Below, in pieces: positions 44,077 to 54,943 of a stretch of DNA of 64,000 nucleotides (position 1 is the first letter of the stretch; every line of letters starts with the position of its first letter). Source of the stretch: Antedon mediterranea (lineage: Eukaryota > Echinodermata > Crinoidea > Comatulida > Antedonidae); contig NC_092670.1 in assembly GCF_964355755.1 (NCBI RefSeq), forward strand, positions 28,695,795 to 28,759,794. Reading direction: 5' to 3'. The notes under the pieces were generated by a model, which saw nothing but the letters and a program-made list of their open reading frames with translations, made no database searches and was not told the DNA's origin. A program made the translations under genes and the position numbers.

Positions 44077-45602
44077 TAAACCCATCAAGGCCCAACCATA
44101 ATTTTATTGTTAATAAAAACAGCAAAATATTTATTGACATTTCCAAAAAAAGATCAGAAAATCACATCATAAGCTACAGTAAAAAGATTTGTTATGCTAT
44201 TTACAATTTTACACATCCAAATTCTGATTAATAAACAAAAAATGTGATTGTTCTATTGTTCTAATTGTATTGATACAATTATGAAAAGTCTATTTTTGTG
44301 GTATTCTCTAAAGCAATTCCTCTTTTCTGTAAAGCAAAGAGCTACTTTGCATTTTTCAAATATTGTATCTGTCTTGTTGACTTTACAGATAGCACAACGA
44401 CGGCGTTTTTCATCTTTTAGTGGCCAATGGGCAACCTTATCCAACCTTACATCGTCGTTTGCAAGTGGGCGTTTTTGTTGACGCTTTACAGGTTGAATAT
44501 TAGCTGCAACTGGAGTTAATGGTCTGCCTGGTTTTTTAGTGTTTATTTGAATGAGTGTTTGTGCAACTATTGCTTGAAACTTCCTTTGATTCAAAATTGA
44601 GTTCTTTGCAACGCCTACTTCTTTGCATTCCCGGCGATATAGAAGCCAAGCATTCACAAGGGCTATGTACACACCTTGCCAAAACAAATACAGATACCAA
44701 CGCTTTGAAATGATGTGATATTTGTATCTGGCAATGCAAGCATCCATTAAGTCAACTCCTCCCATATGGGTATTATACTGGCTTACAATAGATGGTCTTG
44801 TAACCTCTACAAATTCTTTTTTCCCTTTTTCCCAGCGACGCGCCTTGTCTGTTGGTTCAACGCCAGCATAACTTGAAATTAAAGTTACTCGTTTTGTGTC
44901 CAACCAGCTAACAACTACTACATTACTCGACTCTTCTACTCTCCAGTCATATGCTCCTCTTCCTTTTTTCTGCATTTCCTTTTCTGACATGAGATTGATA
45001 CCGGCAAGACGATTTCCGCGCAAAATTATGTTGGCGATTACTATAAAAAAAAATATAATAAAAAATGACAATTATAAATTAGACACAATAAAAATAATAA
45101 GTCATAATAAGATCTAACATTCTATAAATTATTGACATATGAACTTGGATAATTATAACACAATACAAGCATGGTGACCCATTGGGACATATATGACCCA
45201 TGTTCCACAACATAGAGGGCCATAGGGACATATATGTCCCCATTTTTTAAAACGCCTACCAAATAAAAAATTAAAGTAATATAACTTATTTTTTTTAATA
45301 ATCATGATCTATGAAGTCTATTGATAATATCTATCTAGTTTTTAAAACAAATAACACAATATTTTAGGTGTTATAGGCTTTAGAAGATCCAAAGACAACA
45401 AAGCATGCTTACCTACTTGAAGAAGCCATTGTGTAAACACTGTAACAAAATATTCTAGGCTCAATTGACTTCCTGTTGATCTCAAACTGTGCCTTATCTG
45501 TCCCTATGGTTCTTGCAGTGATTTTTTTTGTTAAAACATTTGCCTAGTAAAATCACATGACTAAGTCATGTGACGGGTCAAATATTACCCCATGGGCCTT
45601 GA
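44077..45602 (-). mobile_element. piggyBac-family element remnant
   Basis: The left end 'CCCATCAAGGCCCA' (44,081) and the right end read inversely share TCAAGGCCCA. The right end lacks the last few bases, so the outer TIR and its TTAA site were deleted. Subterminal palindromes are present: GGGACATATATGTCCC at 45,225-45,240, and TCACATGACT/AGTCATGTGA at 45,553-45,573. It carries the C-terminal half of a transposase. Upstream transposase exons and the N-terminus are missing. Confidence 0.8.
44253..45040 (-). pseudogene. piggyBac transposase C-terminal exon
   Basis: An open stretch from an acceptor-like 'TTTTTATAG' at 45,041 down to a stop at 44,253 encodes the later part of a PGBD-type transposase: 'LRGNRLAGINLMSEKEM', 'KGRGAYDW', 'ISSYAGVEPTD', 'RPSIVSQYNTHMGGVDLMD' (which holds the last catalytic aspartate of the DDD triad) and 'RWYLYLFW'. 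It ends with a cysteine-rich domain, 'RRCAICKVN' then 'CKVALCFTEKRNCFREYH', that binds terminal repeats. The reading frame is intact, but the first two catalytic aspartates would be upstream and are not present. The methionine at 45,071 is inside the apparent intron and is not the true start. Confidence 0.85.
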
Positions 45603-48600
45603 CCATTATGAGCATTTCGACAACAAAATTTCACACAAAACATCAAAGTATACAGAATAGCTTAAAATCGCATTTGGAGACGTTTTACACCATTTTGCTA
45701 TTTTCGAAAAAACTTGTTAACATAAAAACACCAAAGTGCTTAAAATAGCTTCAAATCGCATTTGGAGACATTTTAGTCCATTTTGTGATTTTCGAAAAAA
45801 GTTGTTAGCATAAAAACACCAAAGTGCTTAAAATAGCTTCAAATCGCATTTGGAGACGTTTTAGACCATTTTGTGATTTTCGAATTAACTCGTTACCATA
45901 AAAACACCAAAGTGTACAGAATAGCTTCAAATCGCATTTGGAGACGTTTTAGACCATTTTGTGATTTTCGAAAAAACTTGTTAACATAAAAACATCAAAG
46001 TGTACAGAATAGCTTCAAATCGCATTTGGAGACGTTTTAGACCATTTTGTGATTTTCGAAAAAACTTATTAACATAAAAACACCAAAGTGCTTAAAATAG
46101 CTTCAAATCGCATTTGGAGACATTTTAGACCATTTTGTGACTTTCGAAAAAACTTGTTAACATAAAAACACCAAAGTGCTTAGAATAGCTTCAAATCGCA
46201 TTTGGAGACGTTTTAGACCATTTTGTGATTTTCGAAAAAAGTTGTTAACATAAAAACACCAAAGTGCTTTGAATAGCTTCAAATCGCATTTGGAGACGTT
46301 TTAGAACATTTTGTGATTTTCGAAACAACTTATTCACATAAAAACACCAAAGTACTTAGAATAGCTTCAAATCGCATATGGAGACATTTTAGACCATTTT
46401 GTGATTTCCGAAAAAACTTGTTAACATAAAAACACCAAAGTGCTTAGAATAGCTTCAAATCGCATTTGGAGACGTTTTAGACCATTTTGTGATTTTCGAA
46501 AAAACTTGTTAACATAAAAACACCAAAGTGCTTAGAATAGCTTAAAATCGCATTTGGAGACGTTTTAGACCATTTTGTGATTTTTTTAAAAACTTGTTAA
46601 CATAAAAACACCAAAGAGCTTAGAATAGCTTCAAATCGCATTTGGAGACGTTTTAGACCATTTTGTGATTTTCGAAAAAACTTGTTAACATAAAAACATC
46701 AAATTGTACAGAATAGCTTCAAATCGCATTTGGAGACGTTAGAATAGCTTCAAATCGTATTTGGAGACGTTTTAGACCATTTTGTGATTTTCTAAAAAAC
46801 TTGTTAACATAAAAACATCAAAGTGTACAGAAAAGCTTCAAATCGCATTTGGAGACGTTTTAGACCATTTTGTGATTTTCGAAAAAACTTATTCACATAA
46901 AAACACCAAAGTGCTTAGAATAGCTTAAAATCGCATTTGGAGACGTTTTAGACCATTTTGTGATTTTCGAAAAAACTTGTTAACATAAAAACACCAAAGT
47001 GCTTAGAATAGCTTCAAATCGCATTTGGAGACGTTTTAGACCAAATTGTGATTTTCGAAAAAACTTGTTAACATAAAAACACCAAAGTGCTTAGAATAGC
47101 TTCAAATCGCATTTGGAGACGTTTTAGACCATTTTGTGATTTTCGAAAAAACTTGTTAACATAAAAACATCAAAGTGTACAGAATAGCTTCAAATCGCAT
47201 TTGGAGACGTTTTAGACCATTTTGTGATTTTCGAAAAAACTTGTTAACATAAAAACATCAAAGTGTACAGAATAGCTTCAAATCGCATTTGGAGACCTTT
47301 TAGACCATTTTGTGATATTCGAAAAAAACTTGTTAACATAAAAACACCAATGTGCTTAGAATAGCTTCAAATCGCATTTGGAGTCGTTTTAGACCATTTT
47401 GTGATTTTCGAAAAAACTTATTCACATAAAAACACCAAAGTGCTTGGAATAGCTTCAAATCGCATTTGGAGACGTTTTAGACCATTTTGTGATTTTCGAA
47501 AAAACTTGTTAACATAAAAACATCAAAGTGCCTAAAATCACATTAGAAACCGTCTAGACCATTTTGAGCATTTCGATAAAACTTTTCACACAAAAACATC
47601 AATGAACACAAAATAGCTTAATATCGTAATTAAAAACGTTTTTGACCATTTTGAGCATTTCGACAAAAATATTTCACACAAAACAGCAAAGTGTACAGAA
47701 TAGCTTCAAATTGCATTTGGAGACGTTTTAGACCATTTTGTGATTTTCGAAAAAACTTGGTAACATAAAAACACCAAAGTGCTTAGAATAGCTTCAAATC
47801 GCATTTGGGGACGTTTTAGACCATTTTGTGATTTTCGAAAAAACTTGTTAACATAAAAACATCAAATTGTACAGAATAGCTTCAAATCGCATTTGGAGAC
47901 GTTAGAATAGCTTCAAATCGTATTTGGAGACGTTTTAGACCATTTTGTGATTTTCGAAAAAACTTGTTAACATAAAAACATCAAAGTGTACAGAATAGCT
48001 TCAAATCGCATTTGGAGACGTTTTAGACCATTTTGTGATTTTCGAAAAAACTTATTCACATAAAAACACCAAAGTGCTTAGAATAGCTTAAAATCGCATT
48101 TGGAGACGTTTTAGACCATTTTGTGATTTTCGAAAAAACTTGTTAACATAAAAACACCAAAGTGCTTAGAATAGCTTCAAATCGCATTTGGAGACGTTTT
48201 AGACCAAATTGTGATTTTCGAAAAAACTTGTTAACATAAAAACACCAAAGTGCTTAGAATAGCTTCAAATCGCATTTGGAGACGTTTTAGACCATTTTGT
48301 GATTTTCGAAAAAACTTGTTAACATAAAACATCAAAGTGTACAGAATAGCTTCAAATCGCATTTGGAGACGTTTTAGACCATTTTGTGATTTTCGAAAAA
48401 ACTTGTTAACATAAAAACATCAAAGTGTACAGAATAGCTTCAAATCGCATTTGGAGACCTTTTAGACCATTTTGTGATATTCGAAAAAAACTTGTTAACA
48501 TAAAAACACCAATGTGCTTAGAATAGCTTCAAATCGCATTTGGAGTCGTTTTAGACCATTTTGTGATTTTCGAAAAAACTTATTCACATAAAAACACCAA

Positions 48601-49940
48601 AGTGCTTGGAATAGCTTCAAATCGCATTTGGAGACGTTTTAGACCATTTTGTGATTTTCGAAAAAACTTGTTAACATAAAAACATCAAAGTGCCTAAAAT
48701 CACATTAGAAACCGTCTAGACCATTTTGAGCATTTCGATAAAACTTTTCACACAAAAACATCAATGAACACAAAATAGCTTAATATCGTAATTAAAAACG
48801 TTTTTGACCATTTTGAGCATTTCGACAAAAATATTTCACACAAAACAGCAAAGTGTACAGAATAGCTTCAAATTGCATTTGGAGACATTTTAGACCATTT
48901 TGTGATTTTCGAAAAAACTTGGTAACATAAAAACACCAAAGTGCTTAGAATAGCTTCAAATCGCATTTGGAGACGTTTTAGACCATTTTGTGATTATCGA
49001 AAAAACTTATTCACATAAAAACACCAAAGTGCTTAGAATAGCTTCAAATCGCATTTGGAGACGTTTTAAACCATTTTGTGATTTTCGAAAAAACTTATTC
49101 ACATAAAAACACCAAAGTGCTTAGAATAGCTTCAAATTGCATTTGAGACGTTTTAGACCATTTTGTGATTTTCGAAAAAACTTGTTAACATAAAAACATC
49201 AAAGTGCCTAAAATCACATTAGAAACGGTCTAGACCATTTTGAGCATTTCGATAAAACTTTTCACACAAAAACATCAATGAACACAAAATAGCTTAATAT
49301 CGTAATTAAAAACGTTTTTGACCATTTTGAGCATTTCGACAAAAATATTTCACACAAAACAGCAAAGTGTACAGAATAGCTTCAAATTGCATTTGGAGAC
49401 GTTTTAGACCATTTTGTGATTTTCGAAAAAACTTGGTAACATAAAAACACCAAAGTGCTTAGAATAGCTTCAAATCGCATTTGGAGACGTTTTAGACCAT
49501 TTTGTGATTATCGAAAAAACTTATTCACATAAAAACACCAAAGTGCTTAGAATAGCTTCAAATCGCATTTGGAGACGTTTTAAACCATTTTGTGATTTTC
49601 GAAAAAACTTATTCACATAAAAACACCAAAGTGCTTAGAATAGCTTCAAATTGCATTTGAGACGTTTTAGACCATTTTGTGATTTTCGAAAAAACTTGTT
49701 AACATAAAAACATCAAAGTGCTTAAAATCACATTAGAAACCATTTTAGACCATTTTGAGCATTTCGATAAAACTTTTCACACAAAAACATCAAAGAGCAC
49801 AAAATAGCTTAATATCGTATTTAAAAACGTTTTTGACCATTTTGAGCATTTCGACAAAAAATGTTCACACAAAACAGCAAAGTGTACAGAATAGCTTCAA
49901 ATTGCATTGGAGACGTTTTAGATCATTTTGTGATTTTCGA
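45603..49940 (-). repeat. ~88-bp satellite with higher-order duplications
   Basis: A 1,162-1,163-bp segment is duplicated head-to-tail: the fused monomer junction 'GACGTTAGAATAGC' occurs at 46,741 and 47,904, and 'CCTAAAATCACATTAGAAAC' at 47,531 and 48,693. A further step of 514 bp repeats the divergent monomers (48,693, 49,207 and 49,721). Copies differ by a few bases only. Confidence 0.95.
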
Positions 49941-50510
49941 ACTGAACAAACCAAAGCGGTTGCAAGAACTTGATGCCCCCATGGGTAGGCACTTATCATA
50001 GTAAAAACTACCTTCCCATGCAAAACCTAAAAGCCAATAATCTGTGGATGTGATCGGGATAATCCGAAAGGCCTCTTCGATATCCGTTTTTGCCATGAGA
50101 CTGCCCACCCCAAACTTTAATACTTGTTTGACAATTGTGTCTATGTTGTCGTATTGTACAATTTTTTCCCCGGTAGGAATCGTGTCATTGACGGAATTAC
50201 CTTTCGGATAAGATAAATCGTGTATGATTCTAAATTTACCTGGTTCCGATTTTGGAATTACACCTAACGGAGAAATTCTGAAGTTTTTAAAGGGTGGTGA
50301 TGAGAACGGTCCTGCAATTCTGCCTAAGAGTACTCCCTTTTTAATAAAGTCAGTTACCGCTCCCGAGTATGTGAAACAACTTCTATGGTTTTTAGCTGTC
50401 ATAGGATTGGGTAGAGTTATCGAGCCTAATGTAAAACCATGTTTAAAGCCGGCCAAAATGGATGTGTACATACCTTGTGGGGAACCTGTTAAGTAAGACG
50501 TTAGGTTGTT
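49941..50510 (-). pseudogene. DIRS-like reverse transcriptase, N-terminal part
   Basis: The frame enters from an overlap with the end of gag ('TPIRLNNLTSYL') and continues with 'ILAGFKHGFTLG', 'ISPLGVIPKSEPGKFRIIHD', 'SLMAKTDIEEAFRIIPI' (the first catalytic aspartate block) and 'YYDKCLPMGASSSCNRF'. It is cut by satellite sequence at 49,940, before the Y-x-D-D box. The block order fits DIRS-type RTs, in which 'PLGVIPK' and 'LPMG' are conserved. It overlaps the gag frame as pol usually does in these elements. Nonfunctional because truncated. Confidence 0.85.
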
Positions 50511-50514
50511 CAGT

Positions 50515-51422
50515 CTAATTGGGGTTGGTAGCGAGAAAGGATGGTGATTGCCTAATTTTGTTAGGTTTTTGGCAAAGAATTTTTGGGTGGTTTCCCCTGC
50601 AAATGTCGCAAGTATGTTTGAGGGTACAGGGTTTCTTTCTACAATCCTTTCCGTCGTTCCAGTTCCAACAGACTCCCCGGTTTCGCGTGTTTCGAAAGGA
50701 ACTCTGAAATTTACTTTGAAAACGTTTGGTTTGGGACGTGTCAGTACATAAATAATTATAGCATTTTACGAGGAGTTCCGTATTCAAGACCCCCATTCTA
50801 GTGGACGAGATTGTCTCGCTTTTCGAAAGTTCAAGTCGTATCTTCGCCAGGCCCCTACCGGACCCGACGTATAAATATCTAGAATGTTAGCTATATACTT
50901 AAGCATAGGTTGGCATGCTTCTTTCTCTTTCAATATATATATGGATACATAAATATGCATCGCTTTCACCCAATCTAAAAATTCAAGCGGTTGTTGTTGT
51001 TGGGGTGGTTCATGGTGAAGCTGTATGTTGCCATTGCCTACCGACATGCCCGTTACTGTAGCTTGTTCTTTATAACTAGGAAGTAGTGAACGCAGTTCAA
51101 TAAATGTATCATTCCATATTATATTTTTGATGGCTGCGCTGATACCTGCCCCAAGGGGGATGGCCTCTGATTTATGGATATCGGGTTGAGCCAAAAGCTC
51201 CTCACCTGGAATTTGGTGGATAAATTCAGGTACTGGTGTCATCGACACGATGTCCTTGGATACTGCGTGGCTGTCCTGAGGTTCTTTTTGACTCTCCACT
51301 TGTTGTAAGGCGTGCAGTTCTTTTGCCAGTTTGGCATAGTCAAGCGACGTCGCTACCTGTGGTACCTTCTTTTTCTGTGCGTTTTTTCCCGTTTTTGAAT
51401 TTGTTGACGTTGTTTTTGGCAT
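50515..51422 (-). pseudogene. DIRS-like gag, one frameshift
   Basis: The first frame (51,422-50,784) has a basic, lysine-rich start, a glutamine-rich linker and a capsid-like region ('PLEFLDWVKAMHIYVSIYI', 'ARQSRPLEWGS'). The second frame (50,796-50,515) carries a zinc-binding module, 'CWNWNDGKDC', 'CTLKHTCDICRGNHP' and 'C', typical of DIRS-like gag. The two frames overlap at a G-run (about 50,794-50,798); one base of length difference there would join them. Gag would package element RNA. Confidence 0.8.
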
Positions 51423-52238
51423 ATTGTTTCTGGACGCCTACTGGATTCCTGTAGCCCCAGCATAAAAGAAAAAGTGTTTAATATGATAGGTTAATGTGAG
51501 GAATTTTCCTGAGCACATAAGATACCTATTACTGGTACCTTACAAAGGCTTGCTTACTTTAAATAAAATCGCCAAGCATTTCGTGTGCAATGAAATTAGA
51601 AATACGAGGAGACCAAATATAGCTCAGAAATATAGGTCAGATATAGTGTTGGTGTAAACCACCCAACATAAGTAAAAGTCGTGCAATTCTTTAAAAACGA
51701 ATGCACTGTTATGAGTCATTGAGCTAGCAAAACTGTCCCTCGGGCGTAAAGCAAAGTAGCAGCAAAAGTTTCAAATAGTAAGGTATCTTCCGGTATATGT
51801 CCCTGGACCAAAACATAGCCGGAAATAAAAATGTTTCTACTTAGGCCCCTATATGAGAGAAAAACGAATCGTAGAAACTAAAATGCTCAAAATGAGAGCA
51901 AAAATAACCTCAAAGGCAGGATGAAAAACTCTGCCAATAGTAGCTCGATGTAAAAATGGTTGGCCTATATAAAAGAACAGTAATTTTGCCTAAGGCCGCC
52001 GTCATGAGCAAAAAGAAATAAAAGTGAGGTTAAAATGATCCAGGTATTAAATGTATAACATTTACGTATTGTAACTTGGCCTATTATTGGCACATAAAAC
52101 GTAAATAAAAGAGTTTTACTTTGAGAGTAAAAGAAAAATATAAGTTGGAGACATGTGTGTTGCACACCATCCCGTCGACTTAGTATAAACGATGATACAA
52201 GACAGTCGTCTATAAAGCCTAATCTTAAATAATTTATG

Positions 52239-52646
52239 TTATACTGGCCTTAAAAGTTTTGTTCCATATATTAGGGCGTTCCGCACATTTCTAATGAATC
52301 GCTTCATTCCTGATAATTTGTGGACATGATCAGCAGTGCTTAAATGCACACCATCTCTTCCCACGTGAGTAAAGTCCGCCTTAAAACCGCGATGCCTCCA
52401 AAAAATCACTTTAGGATGGTCAGCGAAAAGCGATTCTAAAATATTATTCACTTTCTTTATCGTAGTGTTGAACGTGGGTAGGGCGTTTTTCGGTAACCTA
52501 CGGATGAGCTCTCCTATTATCACTAATTTGACATCTGCCACAGGCAAAAAAAAGTCAATGAATGCCTGATAGTGTCGTATGAAGGTTGAAATATTACATG
52601 TTCCTATGTCATTTTCTCCTATCTGAATGTATACTATGTCGATAAA
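52239..52646 (-). pseudogene. SGNH-hydrolase-like domain, N-truncated
   Basis: An open frame enters from an upstream stop at about 52,649 and carries 'IVYIQIGENDIG', matching SGNH block III (G-x-N-D) with GEND. It then has 'KLVIIGELIRRLP' and ends with 'GRDGVHLS', matching block V (D-x-x-H). Block I (GDS) would lie upstream and is missing. SGNH esterase-like domains are known in several tyrosine-recombinase and other retroelements, but their role is not settled. Being 5' of gag here, it could belong to this element or to a neighbouring copy. Confidence 0.65.
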
Positions 52647-52713
52647 CTATGCATAGAGTGAAACCCATTGACACAAACGATTCTTCCTTTGGTATTTTTA
52701 CTCGGAAGAAATT

Positions 52714-54943
52714 ATTTTGTGATTTTCGAAAAAACTTGTTACCATAAAAACACCAAATTGCTTAGAATAGCTTCAAATCGCATTTGGAGACGTTTTAGAC
52801 CATTTTGTGATTTTCGAAAAAACTTGTTAACATAAAAACATCAAAGTGCTTAAAATCACATAAGAAACCGTTTTAGACCATTTTGAGCATTTCGATAAAA
52901 CTTTTCACACAAAAACATCAAAGAGCACAAAATAGCTTAATATCGTATTTAAAAACGTTTTTGACCATTTTGAGCATTTCGACAAAAATATTTCACACAA
53001 AACAGCAAAGTGTACAGGATAGCTTCAAATCGCATTTGGAGACGTTTTAGACCATTTTGTGATTTTCGAAAAAACTTGTTAACATAAAAACATCAAAGTG
53101 CTTAGAATAGCTTCAAATCGCATTTGAAGACGTTTAAGACCATCTTGTGATTTTCGAAAAAAACTTGTTAACATAAAAACACCAAAGTACTTAGAATAGC
53201 TTCAAATCGCATTTGGAGACGTTTTAACATAAAAACACAAAAGTGCTTAGAATAGCTTCAAATCGCATTTGTAGACGTTTTTTAGACCATTTTGTGATTT
53301 TCGAAAAAACTTGTTAACATAAAAACAGCAAAGTGTACAGAATAGCTTCAAATCGCATTTAGAGATGTTTTAGACCATTTTGTGATTTTCGAAAAAAACT
53401 TGTTAACATAAAAACACCAAAGTGCTAAGAATAGCTTCAAATCGCATTTGGAGACATTTTAGACCATTTTGTGATTTTCGAAAAAAACTTGTTAACATAA
53501 AAACACCAAAGTGCTTAGAATAGCTTCAAATCGCATTTGGAGACGTTTTAGACCATTTTGTGATTTTCGAAAAAACTTGTTAACATAAAAACACCAAAGT
53601 GCTTAGAATAGCTTCAAATCGCATTTGGAGACGTTTTAGACCATTTTGTGATTTTCGAAAAAACATGTTAACATAAAAACATCAAAGTGCTTAAAATAGT
53701 TTAAAATCGCATTTGGAGACGTTTTAGACCATTTTGTGATTTTCGAAAAAACTTGTTAACATAAAAACACCAAAGTGCTTAGAATAGCTTAAAATCGCAT
53801 TTGGGGACGTTTTAGACCATTTTGTGATTTTCGAAAAAACTTGTTAACATAAAAACATCAAAGTGTACAGAATAGCTTCAAATCGCATTTGGATACATTT
53901 TAGACCATTTTGTGATTTTCGAAAAAACTTGTTAACATAAAAACACCAAAGTGCTTAGAATAGCTTCAAATCGCATTTGGAGACGTTTTAGACCATTTTG
54001 TGATTTTCGAAAAAACTTGTTAACATAAAAACATCAAAGTGCTTAGAATAGCTTCAAATCGCATTTGGAGGCGTTTTAGACCATTTTGTGATTTTCGAAA
54101 AAACTTGTTAACATAAAAACATCAAAGTGTACAGAATAGCTTAAAATCGCATTTGGAGATGTTTTAGACCATTTTGTGATTTTCGAAAAAACTTGTTAAC
54201 ATAAAAACACCAAAGTGCTTAGAATAGCTTCAAATCGCATTTGGAGACGTTTTAGACCATTTTGTGATTTTCGAAAAAACTTGTTACCATAAAAACACCA
54301 AAGTGCTTAGAATAGCTTCAAATCGCATTTGGAGACGTTTTAGACCATTTTGTGATTTTCGAAAAAACTTGTTAACATAAAAACATCAAAGTGTACATAA
54401 TAGCTTCAAATCGCATTTGGAGACGTTTTAGACCATTTTGTGATTTTCGAAAAAACTTGTTAACATAAAAACACCAAAGTTCTTAGAATAGCTTCAAATC
54501 GCATTTGGAGACGTTTTAGACCATTTTGTGATTTTCGAAAAAACTTGTTAACATAAAAACACCAAAGTGCTTAGAATAGCTTCAAATCGCATTTGGAGAC
54601 GTTTTAGACCATTTTGTGATTTTAGAATAGCTTCAAATCGCATTTGGAGACGTTTTAGACCATTTTGTGATTTTCGAAAAAAACTTGGTTGCACAAAAAC
54701 ATCAAAGTGCTTAAAATCACATTAGAAACCGTTTTAGACCATTTTTAGCATTTCGATAAAACTTTTCACACAACTTTTCAAAGAGCACAAAATAGCTTAA
54801 TATCGTATTTAAAAACGTTTTTGACCATTTTGAGTATTTCGACAAAAATGTTTCACACAAAACAGCATAGTGTACAGAATAGCTTCAAATCGCATTTTGG
54901 AGACGTTTTAGACCATTTTGTGATATTCGAAAAAACTTGTTAC
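52714..54943 (-). repeat. ~88-bp satellite, minus-orientation block
   Basis: About 25 monomers, again with a divergent pair at about 52,850-53,000 and another at 54,705-54,860. A truncated monomer at 53,220 ('CGTTTTAACATAAAAACAC') and one at 54,622 ('TGATTTTAGAATAGCTTC') show unequal-exchange or deletion junctions. Ends at 54,943. Confidence 0.95.

Larger units (their letters stand above)
49941..52713 (-). mobile_element. DIRS-like retroelement fragment
   Basis: The insert interrupts a satellite monomer and is flanked on both sides by 'ATTTTGTGATTTTCGA' (49,925-49,940 and 52,714-52,729). On the minus strand it carries an SGNH-hydrolase-like piece, an ~800-bp spacer without coding sequence (51,423-52,238), a gag-like ORF with zinc-finger C-terminus, and the first third of an RT. 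The RT palm, RNase H and tyrosine recombinase are missing. The protein wording is that of DIRS-like tyrosine-recombinase retroelements. Confidence 0.8.

Noticed and set aside
44536-44739. Second frame overlapping the piggyBac exon
   Set aside because: A shadow frame of the transposase reading; no motif.
50224-50751. Plus-strand ORFs of 60-90 codons in the DIRS region
   Set aside because: Antisense to recognisable RT and gag sequence.
33600-54900. CENP-B box in satellite monomers
   Set aside because: TTCGAAAA is present, but the required A..CGGG part is absent, so the box consensus is not met.
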